Shown here one piece after another: positions 11,658 to 22,555 of a DNA stretch of 64,000 nucleotides; within the stretch, counting starts at the first letter, position 1, and each line of letters starts with the position of its first letter. The notes below the pieces were generated by a model. That model worked only from the letters and a program-made list of their open reading frames with translations. It searched no databases and was not told the DNA's origin. The DNA comes from Myrica gale (Eukaryota; Streptophyta; Magnoliopsida; Fagales; Myricaceae). Both the position numbers and the translations under genes were made by a program. The stretch lies in contig OZ005617.1 of assembly GCA_963930655.1 (NCBI GenBank), positions 9,736,501 through 9,800,500 on the forward strand. The letters are read 5' to 3'.

Positions 11658-11856
11658 GGTGCATCCATACCGAAGGACGTTTACGTGAAGGATGGATGTC
11701 ACCTAGGGCACCCATACCGAAGGATGCTTGCAAGAAGGATGGGTAGCCCAGGAGGTTGTGCAATCACACTGAAGGATGCTTGCAAGAAGGTGTGAACCTC
11801 CGACGATCGTGTCTAGCCACTGAAGGACGAATGCGAGAAGGTGTGCTAGCTCGACC
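11658..11856 (+). other. Tandem array of four bulged hairpins in LTR copy 1
   Basis: Four adjacent inverted repeats read in LTR orientation. A: 11658-11668 pairs 11692-11703, with bulged T at 11699. B: 11706-11715 pairs 11739-11749, with bulged A at 11745. C: 11751-11757 pairs 11795-11801, and 11765-11769 pairs 11790-11794. D: 11813-11820 pairs 11841-11849, with bulged T at 11844. Each closes on a purine-rich loop of the form GAAGGAY..(7-9 nt)..GAAGG whose apex is often self-complementary (CTTGCAAG in B and C). Stem sequences are unrelated to one another while loops are alike. The function is unknown; it probably lies in the transcribed R/U5 leader. Confidence 0.85.
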
Positions 11857-12618
11857 ATATGTAGGGTCCCCAAGGGAAATAGGGGACACTTCCAACGGGA
11901 ACGCACAACCCTGATGTCAGGGGTAAATAGCGGGCAAGTAGCCCATCAGTTAATAATTGGAATGATTTTCCAAAAGCAAAAAGTTACAAGAATAAGTGTC
12001 GATTTCAAGAGAAAGTGCATGTGCATATGCAAACATGAAGCATACACGTGCATTACAATTAATGATCATGCGTGAATTACCTTATGTCCACATGCGTATG
12101 CATTTAAGTTCAAGTGGATGCTTTCGGTTTCAAGTTCATGCTTCCAAACCATGATTTCAAATCCATGTTTTAGCTTTGACTTCTTACTGAGTCTTTCGAC
12201 TCACAGTTTTAAATTGTATCATTCCATATAATGTTTCAGGGGAGGAATCTTAAGAAGGGGGACCTTGAACCCTAGGAGAAGGATTGGCGAAAATGTCTCT
12301 TCCTTTTTGCTTACTTTAGTAATGGTTTAGATAAATTTTTGTAAGAGCCGGCATGAGCCACGGAGGCTTAGTAGGTTAAGGTTTTCAACTAATTGATATT
12401 GCGAGATCATGTTATTACTACTTTAAGTTATCGATGGGAATCATGTTCTAATGTTCGTATATGTGTTAAGAGCTAGCGACTAAGGCTTCTTTTAAATATT
12501 GAGGCGTTATGATATTCCGCTGCAAGAAGTTTAGTGAGTACGCTTAAGCGTTCCTTGTTGGGAATGCTCGCGGCTATCATTAGCCTCGTTTAGCTAGCGT
12601 TCAGGGCGTGACAGAAAG

Positions 12619-12630
12619 TGGTATCAGAGG
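12619..12630 (+). promoter_or_regulatory. Retrotransposon primer-binding site after LTR copy 1
   Basis: TGGTATCAGAGG, five bases after the LTR end, matches the complement of the initiator methionine tRNA 3' end except its last base. It fixes the orientation of this LTR family: the GGGCGTGACA end is the 3' side. Confidence 0.75.
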
Positions 12631-12663
12631 GAGTTTGGAGGGTTTAATGAACTTAGGACTTGC

Positions 12664-12993
12664 TATAACGTTTCTGTGGTATAACGTTTTGACAAAAAGA
12701 TCCATGTGGCAAAATGTTTGTACAAATTGGTCCTTGTGGTCGGTGTATAGTAACAAAGTGGTTCCTTCATCTAAGTTTCGTCATCTCTCTTAACACTCGA
12801 TACTGAACTTTGGGCATATGATTCGTCGGCTAGATATTTAATTCAGCTCAACATGGGGCGTAAAAGGAGATGACGAAACTATGACAAAAGGACCATTTTG
12901 TTAATATACACTGACCACATAGACCAATTTGTACAAACATTTACCACAATGACCTTTTTGTCCAAATGTTATACCACAAGGAATGTTTGTATA
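12664..12993. mobile_element. MITE-like element with about 130-bp terminal inverted repeats
   Basis: The left arm (12664-12800) and the inverted right arm (12855-12993) match over about 130 bp. Both contain GTGGTATAAC, GACAAAAAG, ATGTTTGTACAAATTGGTC and a TTTCGTCATCTC block in the same order. Only about 50 bp separate the arms, so the whole element can fold into one hairpin. There is no coding capacity. I could not identify a clear target duplication, so its superfamily is uncertain (a MULE-derived or foldback MITE is plausible). Confidence 0.75.
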
Positions 12994-13215
12994 ATTAAGA
13001 CTAAAAAAATTTTAAAAAAAATGTCAACGAAGAAAGCTCAAATCGACAAATTGACAAATGCCAATCAAATTTAACAAAATCCTAAAATGAAATCAACCAA
13101 ACGAATTCAAATAGCAATCAAAATCAACCAACCAAAAAAAACTACCAAATCAAATATGAAATGAAAACCAACCTAATGAATTTCAAATCGCATTCAAAAC
13201 CAGCTAGTAAAAAAA

Positions 13216-15935
13216 GGGTTAATAACCATTTTTCGTCCTTAGGTTTTCACCCCTTTACAAAAATCGTCCGTGGGTTTTCACATTTATCACACGTAGTCCC
13301 TAGGTTTCATGATTTTGTCAAAACAGTCCTTCCGTCCATTCACGTTAATGAAACAAACGGCTATACGAGTCATGTCCAACCAGAAGCGGACGCATGTATA
13401 ATTTTTCCAGGTTGTACCTCCACGTCAACTCCATGCGCAAGTCAAATACCAATTGTCTGGTGTCAAAACGACACCCTTTGAATTCCTAAGTCAATAAACG
13501 ACAAACTAAAAGAACAAGTAAATAAAAAAAAACAAAAAACGCAATCAAATTTAATGGGTAAAAAACAAAAACGCTGAGTGGAGGAATTTTTACCCCGTGC
13601 TCCCTTTCCCTTTCCCCAATTATCAAAAGCCCTAATTTCTACTCTTGTCCCCGACACCCATTATCGTTGTCGTCGCCGATCACCGGCAATCCGTCGCATG
13701 TTGCCGTCTTGGTTTTAGATTCATCACACATAGTCCGATGTTTCTCTCGCAGTTTCGTTGCTTCAAGTCTTCGAAGCTATCTAATGGCTACTTATGCAAA
13801 AGCCTATGCACCAGAGATCTTTGCAATGCCTAGTCTTCACAACTGGCCTGAGCACGAAGGCCCAGAAATATTACCTCTGATTTATCATAAGCAACCTGGG
13901 AGGCCGAGAAAAAATAGGAAACGAGCACCTCATGAAAATGAAGAAAACCCTTCAAAGCTATCTCAAGCTGGCTACGTCGTTAACTGTGGATATTGAGGAG
14001 CAGCTGGGCATAATGCAAGACGTTGTCCCCAACCTAAAATCCTAATAAGAAGAAGTGGCCCAAGAGAGTAAGAAATCCAAAGCAAAAGGTAAATTGACTA
14101 ACATTTCTTGTCAATCTTCTTACCTTTCAAATCTGCATGGCATTCAATTTAATTCTCTATGTATGCAGAACACGTTAAATGAAACTACAGCAGCTGGAGC
14201 TTCACATGAAGGGGATGAAATTGCTAATGGAGCCCAACCATAAAGGATTAGGAGGACCACACGGAGAAGGGTTTGTATTCATGTTATGATGTTATATGCT
14301 TTGTTTCAATCCACTAATTTTACTTGGGGTACTTTGCAGGTCGGAGATGGTATCGCTGCCAATGCTATGTTACAAACAACGAAGCAACATGTCCAGCAAC
14401 TGATAGTTTGTTCCTATAATTGATCATTACTATTAAATGTAAATTGAAAGTAAAATTAGCATGCTATATTATTGTAACTTTGCTAATTTACAGGTTGCAC
14501 CAGAGGGAGATCAAACTGAGGGAGGTGGACAAAGGCAGGACATCCCGGTAATACGGAGAAAAGGAAGATCAAATGTAGTTGAACGAGCCGCAAAATGGGC
14601 TGAAATGATGAGGGCGACTCAATAGATGCTTGCTGATAATATGAAACCATTTTTTGTAGACTTGTAGTTGGTTGATGGATTTTTTGTGGACTTGTGTGGT
14701 TGGTTGATTTGTGGACTCATGGTTGGTTGATGGATTTTTTTGTGGACTTGTGGTTGACTGAAAGAACATGGCTAATGCAGTTTTTGGAGTTGGGTGAAAG
14801 AAAATGGTATGGGGCACTTTGTTGTGATGCTGGTTGTTTTGTAATGTAGACATGTTAAACTAAGGTCCTCCCTTTTTCTAGAAATATGAAATGAAAGAAG
14901 TCGTTTATTTGTAAGACTATCCAAAGCTAGTTGATTTTTTGTATAGGCTGTTGATATGACCTATTACTAGACAGGTATTTAAATATCCTATATTACATGC
15001 TATTATAACCATTTTTTGTTGTGATACGACTTGTTACTAAACCTGCACTCCTGGTGTTTGCAATATATAGCAAAACATAGAACATGCTAAAATATTTTAA
15101 ACATAACCCCATAGCTGCAAACTTTTCTTGTAAATATAAAACCAATCCCAGCACTCGTACTGCACAAAAGTCCCATAAAGAAATATATTCTAAAGGGCCA
15201 GTGCATGCTTTAATTAGGTAATCCATATATGTCATTCTTGCACGCAGTAGACTCAGAATTTGAAGCAGAAGTTCTAGAACTTTTCTTGGTCTGAAAAAAC
15301 AAACTCATAACTTATACTTCTCTGAGGTGGACAGCTATTTAAGACTGTTTGCACAATAAGAACTATTTAAAAACTATTTGCACAAAATTCACGAAAAAAA
15401 ATTCACGCATTAAAAGTACATAAGTAGTGCATTTCTTAAGCCTCACAAAATACTTAGAAACTCATCCTCTGACAGTGTAAAACCATGACGGACTAGCTCT
15501 CTGCTTTACCAAGCAGTGGTAATGGATGTAGAATAACCAACAACAGACTACCCTCTTAGAATGAAGAAAAAACAAGGTCCTTCGAAATCAATTTGTAAAA
15601 ACAGCTTCCCACAGGCAGATTCACTTGATGTACCACAAAATAGAAGAAAAATTTAGGAAACTTCTTACCTTGCGAGAGTCATCTTGAGACTGAGAGAGCC
15701 TGCTGCTCAAAAATGATTGGGTGTCGGGACGAAAGGGGTAGAAGAAGACAATCTAGGGCTTTAGAAAAAATTGGGGGAAAGTGAAAGCAAGGAAGAAGGG
15801 AACACAGGGTGAAAAAAAAAGCTTGACTTGGTTGTTTTTTTAACCTTAGACTATTTTAACGTGAGTTTGTAGTTTTTTTAATTTAGGAAGGGTGTCGTTT
15901 TGCCACTGTGGCGCATGGAGCTAACTTGGAGGTAC
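13216..15935 (+). mobile_element. Mutator-like element (MULE) remnant
   Basis: An inverted repeat of at least 80 bp joins 13413-13500 with 15850-15935: both arms carry GTACCTCCA, CTCCATGCGC and CAAAACGACACCC. The left arm continues outward to 13216 (GGGTTAATAACC), whereas the right arm is cut at 15935 by an LTR. A MULE transposase C-terminus lies inside (13770-14060), followed by a short open tail (14490-14628). Most of the transposase, including the DDE core, is missing. Bases 14630-15850 hold no recognisable gene. Confidence 0.7.
13770..14060 (+). pseudogene. MULE transposase C-terminal fragment with a stop in its zinc knuckle
   Basis: The frame reads MATYAKAYAPEIFAMPSLHNW, then ILPLIYHKQPGRPRKNRKR, then VNCGY-stop-GAAGHNARRCPQP. 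This is the standard MULE transposase tail: a Y..Y...I.P...W motif, a basic GRPRK patch and a CCHC zinc knuckle. The second cysteine codon of the knuckle is now TGA (13996 region), so the protein is interrupted exactly at a metal ligand. A related tail (VAPEGDQTEGG to RAAKWAEMMRATQ, ending in a stop) follows at about 14495-14625 after what looks like an intron. The catalytic DDE domain and SWIM finger are absent upstream. Non-functional. Confidence 0.75.
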
Positions 15936-16221
15936 TGTGAGACCCCAACTTTTTCTATCTTTATAAAAGAATTATGACTCCTTAAGATGTGCTCTAATTA
16001 TTGCGGAAGACAGGTATAGGGGAATTAATCTAAGGTTATGTCCAGGTGAAGATTTCCCCTAGTATTTTGTGCATCTATAATTTTAATTGAATTGATATGT
16101 TGTCTGTAGTTTGTCGATATTGAAGTTGAGTATTTGGGGACTTAGTGAAATAATTGGAGGATCATAATTGGGGGTGTTGGAAGAGGAAGATTTTTAGCAC
16201 CCTGTTTTTAGGTAACATTGC
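15936..16221 (+). mobile_element. 5' fragment of a Ty3-like LTR
   Basis: It starts TGTGAGACCCCAAC immediately after the broken MULE repeat and runs 286 bp until a second LTR start (TGTGAGATCCCGACC) at 16222. Most likely a second LTR inserted into, or recombined with, the first near its 5' end. No matching 3' remainder was identified. Confidence 0.55.
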
Positions 16222-19200
16222 TGTGAGATCCCGACCTTATCTTATTTATGTCGTTTTAGAAGAGAGAGAGAGATTTTTGCTTATGATTCCCTCAATATGT
16301 ATGTATGATTAAATTAGTGATTTTGATGTAAGTGTCGACACATTGGAGCATGGTGTCGACACATTAAACTAATACCCGAAAGTTTACAATTTTTTCCGGA
16401 ACTCAAAATGATTTTGGCTAAGTGTATGAAGTGTCGACACATTGAGCGATGGTGTCGACACATTGAACTACAACTCGAAAGTCGGGGAAATCACGTGAAG
16501 GAGGGAAGAAAGGGGGAGGGCAGCCTTGTCTTTTCCCCCAAGCATTTTCGCGCCTATTACTCTCCCCCCTTTGGCCGAACATTTCATTTTCCCCCTTTTT
16601 CAGCTGCCTTTTCATTTCCCTTATGCCCTAGCACCCTCAATGCCCTAGCACACTCACACAACCGAAGAAGAAGAAGAAGAAGAAAAGAAAAAGGAGAAAA
16701 GAAGAAGAAGAGAAAGAAAGAAAGAGAATGAGGTGAGGGATTTCAGCCATTCTTGGCCGACTAGGCCATCACCCATTTCTCTCATTTTCTCTCCTTTCCT
16801 TTAATGGTTGTTGGTTGTGAAGTTTGTTTGGTTTCCTCCTTGTATGTGTTGTGTTCATGTGTGTTCTTTGAAGAAAATGTAGATCTAGTAAGCTTTAAAG
16901 AGTAGTATGGGTTGTATATGGAACCATGGAGAGTTGTGGTCAGATCTGAAAAAGAAAATATGTTCAAGAGAGAGAGGTTGCTTACTGCACCCTAGGTGTT
17001 TGATAAAAAGCCCAAAAGATGGCTGAAATCTATTTGAGCATGCATGGCCGAGTGGTTGTGGTATTGGGTGTTGTCCTTTCATATCTAAATGCCTTGAAGT
17101 TCAAAGGAGCTTTGGGAATGAGTGTTGTTGCTGGAAAATAAGCTGAGGCTTTTAATTTAGAATCATGGTGAAGTTGTTGCATGAAGAAGGTTATATTACA
17201 AAGGGAGGAAACTTATAGGAAAAAAATGAAAGTCATTTGTTGCTGATTTCAAGGTTAGGCTCATTCTATATGACCTATTGTTGTGGAATTGGAAAACTCA
17301 TAACATTCATAAGCGTGGCCGGTTATGTTAAAGATCATAGAGAATTATAGAGAATGCTTGTTAGACAAGTTGCTGAAATTTAACCTCTGCAGATTTCAAG
17401 GCTCAAATTGGGAGTGTATTCTGATGCAATTGTGCTTATCCCTTAATCTTAATAGGATCCTAGATTATAGGCCTAGGAAATGGGAAGATTTTAAGTCATA
17501 CCTTGGATGATTCCGATAACTATCGAATGAGATATGCGTTGTTCGAGGCCCGGACGTCAAGCTGCCAGCAGCCTTGCACGTCCGGAATATCAGCTCATTT
17601 CGGGCACCCTTTTGAGGGATCATTTTAAGTCCAAATTTTACGAGGTTAGTCTTGAATTTTAAGTTTATGAAAGGAGAACATTTTAAGGTGAATTTCGTGT
17701 GATTTGGAGGTGTAATTCATAAGTTATGATATTTTAAAAATGGAGGGCCAAGCTGGAACAACAATATTGTGGTTGTAGGATTTTTGCTTAATATGAAGTG
17801 TTTATGAAATGTATAGCACATTCTGCTGTGGTGACTTTTACCCCCAATCTAGACCTATGAAGGATGAATATTTCAAGATAAATTTCATGTACCTTGGAGC
17901 CATGGTTTTGAAGCTAGGAATTTTTAAGTTGGAGACGTCGGGGCTGCCCGCTTGGACGTCCTCAGCAGCTTGTATTTTCGGGTAAAGGTTTCAAGTGGGA
18001 AACGAACTCCAAATTAGTAAGAATTTTGTTATGCTATGAAAATTAGTGTCAGGGTCAGTTAGAACTCAATTCTTATGGCTTCGGCATCCTTAAGAAAATA
18101 CCTTGTGTTGTAAGATGACCAACTAGGAGTCAAGAATACGGACGATTTTGTATGATGAAGTGTGGGTAATTGATTGATTACTCTATACGTTTAGTGAGCC
18201 TTTGAATAACACTAGTATGATCCATTGTAGGTAACGTGACGTTCAACACTCAATCAAGCGAAGGTAAGAGGAGCTTACATTTGTAAGTGAAAATAGTAAG
18301 TGGAACTTACGTCTGTAAGTGAAAACTTACTTGTTATGAAAACTGGAATGATACACAGCATGTTTTTATGAACAAGCATAACAGGTTTATAACCAAGCAT
18401 GACATAGTATACGTATTTGCATGAAAGCATGAAAGAAGTTTTTGTGCAAATGAAAACATGAAATTTTTATGAGATCAAGTAAGTTTTATGAGATATTGTC
18501 ATCAAGCATGACCCGTCAAGAGCAATTGCATGATTTTCTAGAAGGAAAGAGAAAGAGAAGCATTTTATGATAAGTTGATTACTCATCATCATCAAGCATG
18601 ACATGAGCACGTCATGAGCAATTGCATTTGCATTTATTTTTCTCATAAGAAAGAAGGAGAAATTTTATGCAAATGAAAGTACCATTTTTATGCTACTTTA
18701 TGTTAAGTTTTATGACAAGTAAGTTAATGAACCCAAGTCGGTCGGTACCGTACCAAGTCAAGAAGGTGCATCCATACTGAAGGACGTTTACGTGAAGGGT
18801 GGATGTCACCTAGGACACTCATACCGAAGGATGCTTGCAAGAAGGATGGGGTAGTCCAGGAGGTATGTGCAATCACACTGAAGGATGCTTGCAAGAAGGT
18901 GTAAACCTCCAAGGGTTGTGTCTAGCCACTGAAGGACGAATGCGAGAAGGTGTGCTAGCTCAACCATAGGTAAGGGCCCCAAGGGAAATAGGGGACAGTT
19001 CCAATGGGAACGCACAACCCTGATGCCAGGGGTAAGTGGAGCTCAAGTAGCCCGTAAGATAAGGATTGGAAAGATTTTCCAAAAGCAAGAGATTTATAAG
19101 TATAAGCGAAGTTTTCAAGAGCAAGTGCATGTGCATATGCAATCATGAGGCATACACGTGCATCAAAATTCATGATCATGCATGAATTACATAAGTTTAC

Positions 19201-19640
19201 ATGATATTTCAAGACCAAGTGCATGCTATGATTTTAAGTTCATTATGATTTCAAGTTCAAGCTCATGTTTTAATTATAATTCCTTACTGAGTCTTTCGAC
19301 TCACATTTTTAAATTGTATCATTCCAGATTACAATTCAGATGGGAAAATCTAGAAGAGGGACCGATGGGAACGTCCTCATCTCGCTCTGTTGTTTCATTA
19401 AAGGTTAGATGTAAATATTTGAAGAGCCGGCATGAGCCTCCATTGTGTGGTGGTCGTGGGTTATTCGGACTAGTAAAGTTCAAGGTTTTGATGCCTAGTA
19501 TCTTAGTCTTGGTTATCAGAAACAGGAGTTGAAGAGTTCATAGGAAGTACTAAGAACGCTTATTATCAGGCATCCTGTGTATGTCTATGTTATGTGTATA
19601 AGGATTCAAGATGTATTACAAATATGTTATGAGAAGGTCA
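16222..19640 (+). mobile_element. Long LTR (copy 2) of the Ty3-like family, 3' truncated
   Basis: It starts TGTGAGATCCCG and follows copy 1 module by module: CCCTAGCAC plus GAA-rich tract (16625-16730), a segment about AGTAGTATGGGTTGTATA (16900), the bulged hairpin array (18765-18965), the CCCTG..CAGGG hairpin (about 19018-19031), the TGAGTC/GACTCA hairpin (19288-19303) and GAGCCGGCATGAGCC (about 19420). It differs in its GC-rich insert: paired GTGTCGACAC palindromes at 16332-16362 and 16431-16461, and a GACGTC hairpin at 17550-17585. The expected GGGCGTGACA end is missing, so similarity fades near 19640. It carries no genes. Confidence 0.7.
18765..18965 (+). other. Bulged hairpin array in LTR copy 2
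   Basis: This is the same four-hairpin arrangement as at 11658-11856. Outer stems here are GGTG/CACC, GGAC/GTCC (GGGC/GCCC in copy 1), GGAGGT/ACCTCC and GGTT/AACC around CTAGC/GCTAG. The second stem differs from copy 1 by a compensatory pair change. The loops keep the GAAGGAY..GAAGG form. Confidence 0.85.
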
Positions 19641-19822
19641 ATATAAGGATTCATACTCTCTGTTCTTGTCCAGTTGCTGAAGATAACTACAAAGGGTGGG
19701 AGGGCACTGATGGGAAAGTGAAGCACAAATGGTAGACGTTTCTCGCAAAGAAAGTAGTAAGAGAACTGCAATTGCCAGTAGTAATACTTATATGCTACTT
19801 ACATATTTTCTCTTCCTTGTAG

Positions 19823-21082
19823 AATGGCTTCGTTCTAGCTTTTGATATGCGCCAAACTGTTGGCCCTGTCAATCTCCTAAGGGGGCTGCCATGCAATCCT
19901 GTGCATACCATCCACTCACTTTTACATAGTACAACTCTTCCTTCTAGTGTCAGATCCGTCCTATATGCTTCCTCGATTGGCCTGTGCCCTGGAATTTTGG
20001 TTGTGCTGAAGAAGGGTAGATGGTGATTACCTCTTGCATGAGTACTTTAAGATGACCAAGGTTTATTTCTTTCTATCAATGTATCCTTCAGCTGGATTGT
20101 AGAGACCACCAAGAGAACCTCAAAGAATCTAAGAGCCTTTTATTAAACAATATTGGAAATGTAGTGATGATTTAAGTTCCAATTCCATTTCTAATTAACG
20201 TAATATAATAACTTGTCTCTGGAATGTTTACGCTGAATTATTCATGTAACGTTTATATCATACTCTATTTTAGATTTCCATGCTTATTTTTAGATTCAGA
20301 GACCTGGTAATTGAATATCAGTGTTTGTGTTGGCATCAAGAGAGAATTCATTGCGTACATGTATTTCATTTCCCTTCAATTTTAGATAAATCTTGCAAGT
20401 CTTTCTAAATGTGTCGGTCCACACGTGCAGCTTCCCTCTTGTTGCACACTGGCGTTCACCTTGTGAGTGGCCATCGAATGTTTAACAATATGCATCATAA
20501 TTACATCTGCTCTACAACTTTTTTGTTCAACAAGTGTTTCATGAACCCGTTAGAACTCTTATTTTGTTTAAACTATTCCAGGCTATTTCTTTTGTATTTT
20601 GGTAATATGTTCTTGTTTCGCTTGATCAGCAGAATTTATAGTTATCATCACCTGTCTGACGAAGTTTTTTGCGATTCGCCTAAGGTCTAGTGCTTTACAT
20701 TAAGAAATGCCATTTTAAGCACATGGTCCTCCCCTTTTAAAGAATCTACACATTACAATATTATTTAATTCTTGAGGGCTGACGAAGGCCATTTAGTGTA
20801 ATATTTTTGTGGTCTAAACATTGGTCTGTAGCAGTACTTAGTTGTGTTTGTTCTAACATATTTCCATTTAATTTTTGGGAAGGCCGTTTTTGATACCTGA
20901 AACAGATAATCAAGGAGTTTGTATATCCCTTGCTTATTCTTCAAGAGGTGATGACATTGTTGCTTCAAACCATCCCAAAGTCGAGATTTCGAATGACATA
21001 GCTTTTTCTCAACCTCCACCAACTCCTTCCCAAGTTACTGGGCAAGGGATACAGGGCTCCCATGTTCATTATAAGGTAGTGG
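19823..21082 (+). pseudogene. RFWD3-like (RING/WD40 ubiquitin ligase) gene fragment
   Basis: Two exon-like blocks match the WD40 part of plant RFWD3-type E3 ligases, nuclear DNA-damage-response proteins. Block 1 follows a TTGTAG splice acceptor at 19822 and reads NGFVLAFDMRQTVGPVNLL, then NPVHTIHSLLHSTTLPSSVR, then SVLYASSIGLC; a small indel shifts it just before a WNFGCAEE-like end at about 20020. Block 2 starts near 20882 and reads RPFLIPETDNQGVCISLAYS, then DDIVASNHPKVEIS, then PSQVTGQGIQGSHV. It then breaks up in a local duplication (AGAAAGATATCCAGATTAT-like sequence twice, 21095-21150). The RING domain, the upstream repeats and the C-terminus are absent. An LTR sits 275 bp downstream. 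This is a gene fragment, not a working gene. Confidence 0.75.
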
Positions 21083-22030
21083 ACAACTGTTTTCAGAAAG
21101 ATATCCAGATTATCATATGTGCAAGGCTACTTCGAAAGATATCCAGATTATAAATGTGCGACTTGAGTGCAAAACTGGTGGAAAGAATGGGGACTGGTCA
21201 GGGAGAAGTGATGGTGTCTTTGAAATGTAAAATGCTGCCAAATGTCTTGGGCTTTACTAGAACTTTATATGTGCAGCTGTAAACAATGTTCTACATCCTT
21301 TTGTACTTTTGGAATTTCAAGGCAATGATACTTGGATTGAGTTGTTGCACGTAAAATGTCACGCCCCGAACGGCATCCCGCAGGGACCGTGACAGCCGCG
21401 AGCTATCCCCCGGATGGCTCCAGCGTTCTTACTTATATTTTTACTTGATTACGGAGGAAACGTACAGGATCGCGAGGGGTTCGAGCTAAACTTACATAAT
21501 TAGGGTTCTCATTAAGGTCTCATACAAGACATACATAACATGTAAAAACCAACTAGTGACAATCAAGCCACTATCAACAAAAGTATGAAACATAAATTCT
21601 TGAACTTCTAGGTCAGGTAGTCCTCCTGACTCTCTTCACCTGAGGCATCTGGAATGACACAATTTTAAAAACGTGAGTCAAAAAGACTCAGTAAGGGAAA
21701 GACGTAAAACTTAAAACATGCTCTTGACTTGTACTTGCATAATCATGAAAGAGAATAAACTTGATTCGTGATGCACATGCATGCTCATGGATATGCATAT
21801 GCTCTTGCTTAAAGTTGGCCCCAGGCCCTTGAAAATATCTCTTTCATGCTTGATCGTGAAATCGGCCCTTGGCCCTTGAAAATCTTTCTTATTCATACTT
21901 GTGCCACTCTTGGCCTTTTCATAATCATTTCATATTTCTTATTTGTGGGCTCGCTCCATTTAACCCCTGAAGTCAGGGTTGTGCGTTCCCTTCGGAACCA
22001 TCCCCGAATTCCCTTGGAGACCTTACATAC

Positions 22031-22180
22031 GGTCAGCTAGCGCACCTTCTCAATGTCCTTCAGTGGCTAGACATGACCCTTGGAGGCACCACACCTTCTC
22101 AATGTCCTTCAGTGTGGTTTGCATAGCCTCGTGGATTCACCCATCCTTCTCACAATTGTCCTTCGGTATGGGAGTCCACC
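22031..22180 (-). other. Bulged hairpin array in solo LTR copy 3 (three units)
   Basis: Read on the minus strand, units B, C and D of the array are present and A is missing. B: 22175-22179 pairs 22131-22135, with inner 22168-22172 and 22140-22144. C: 22126-22130 pairs 22083-22087 (GAGGC/GCCTC instead of GGAGGTT/AACCTCC), with inner 22112-22117 and 22089-22094. D: GGTC/GACC (22075-22078 with 22031-22034; GGTT/AACC in copy 2) around CTAGC/GCTAG. Pairing is kept despite sequence change, which is evidence for a selected or formerly selected RNA structure. Confidence 0.85.
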
Positions 22181-22554
22181 TTGATGGTACGGTACCGACC
22201 AGTGCCCCTTAACTTAACTTATCGTTTCATAAAACTTCTCTTAGTCTTTCCATAAAATCATTGCATAAACTTTCTTCTTGAAAAATTCATGCAATGCACA
22301 TGTCATGTCATGCTTGCTTAAAAAATTCATGCTTGCTTAAAATTCATGCTTGTTCATGAAACGATGCAGTGTGTCATTCCAGTTTTGAAAAAGAACACTT
22401 ACTGTATCCACTTATAGTATCCACTTACTCTTGGTCTTCTTTGTTCGTATATACAGACACGTGGATCGCCTACAAGCGATTCAAATATTTCTTAGACTTT
22501 AAGAATAGTATGCAATCATTAAATATTTCATTTTGAAATCGGTCATCAACCAAA

Positions 22555-22555
22555 G

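Larger units (their letters stand above)
9885..12613 (+). mobile_element. Long LTR (copy 1) of a Ty3-like retrotransposon, with primer site
   Basis: It begins TGTGAGACCCCG and ends GGGCGTGACA, giving a 2.7-kb LTR with TG..CA ends. A tRNA-Met-like primer site follows at 12619-12630, so this was a 5' LTR whose internal region has been lost about 40 bp later. Features inside are a GAA microsatellite (10433-10512), C/G-rich hairpin cassettes (10984-11071), a bulged hairpin array (11658-11856), the conserved CCCTG..CAGGG hairpin (about 11908) and a TGAGTC/GACTCA hairpin (12188-12203). The flanking 5-mers ATAAA and GAAAG do not match, as expected for a truncated element rather than a solo LTR. Related copies are at 16222-19640 and, inverted, at 21357-25399. 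Assignment to Ty3/gypsy rests on LTR ends, length and primer site only. Confidence 0.8.

Noticed and set aside
11538-11906. Frames over the hairpin array (85 and 67 codons) and the like at 18724-19015 and 21979-22212
   Set aside because: The repeated residues follow from the repeated loop sequence. The frames are not kept between LTR copies, whereas base pairing is.
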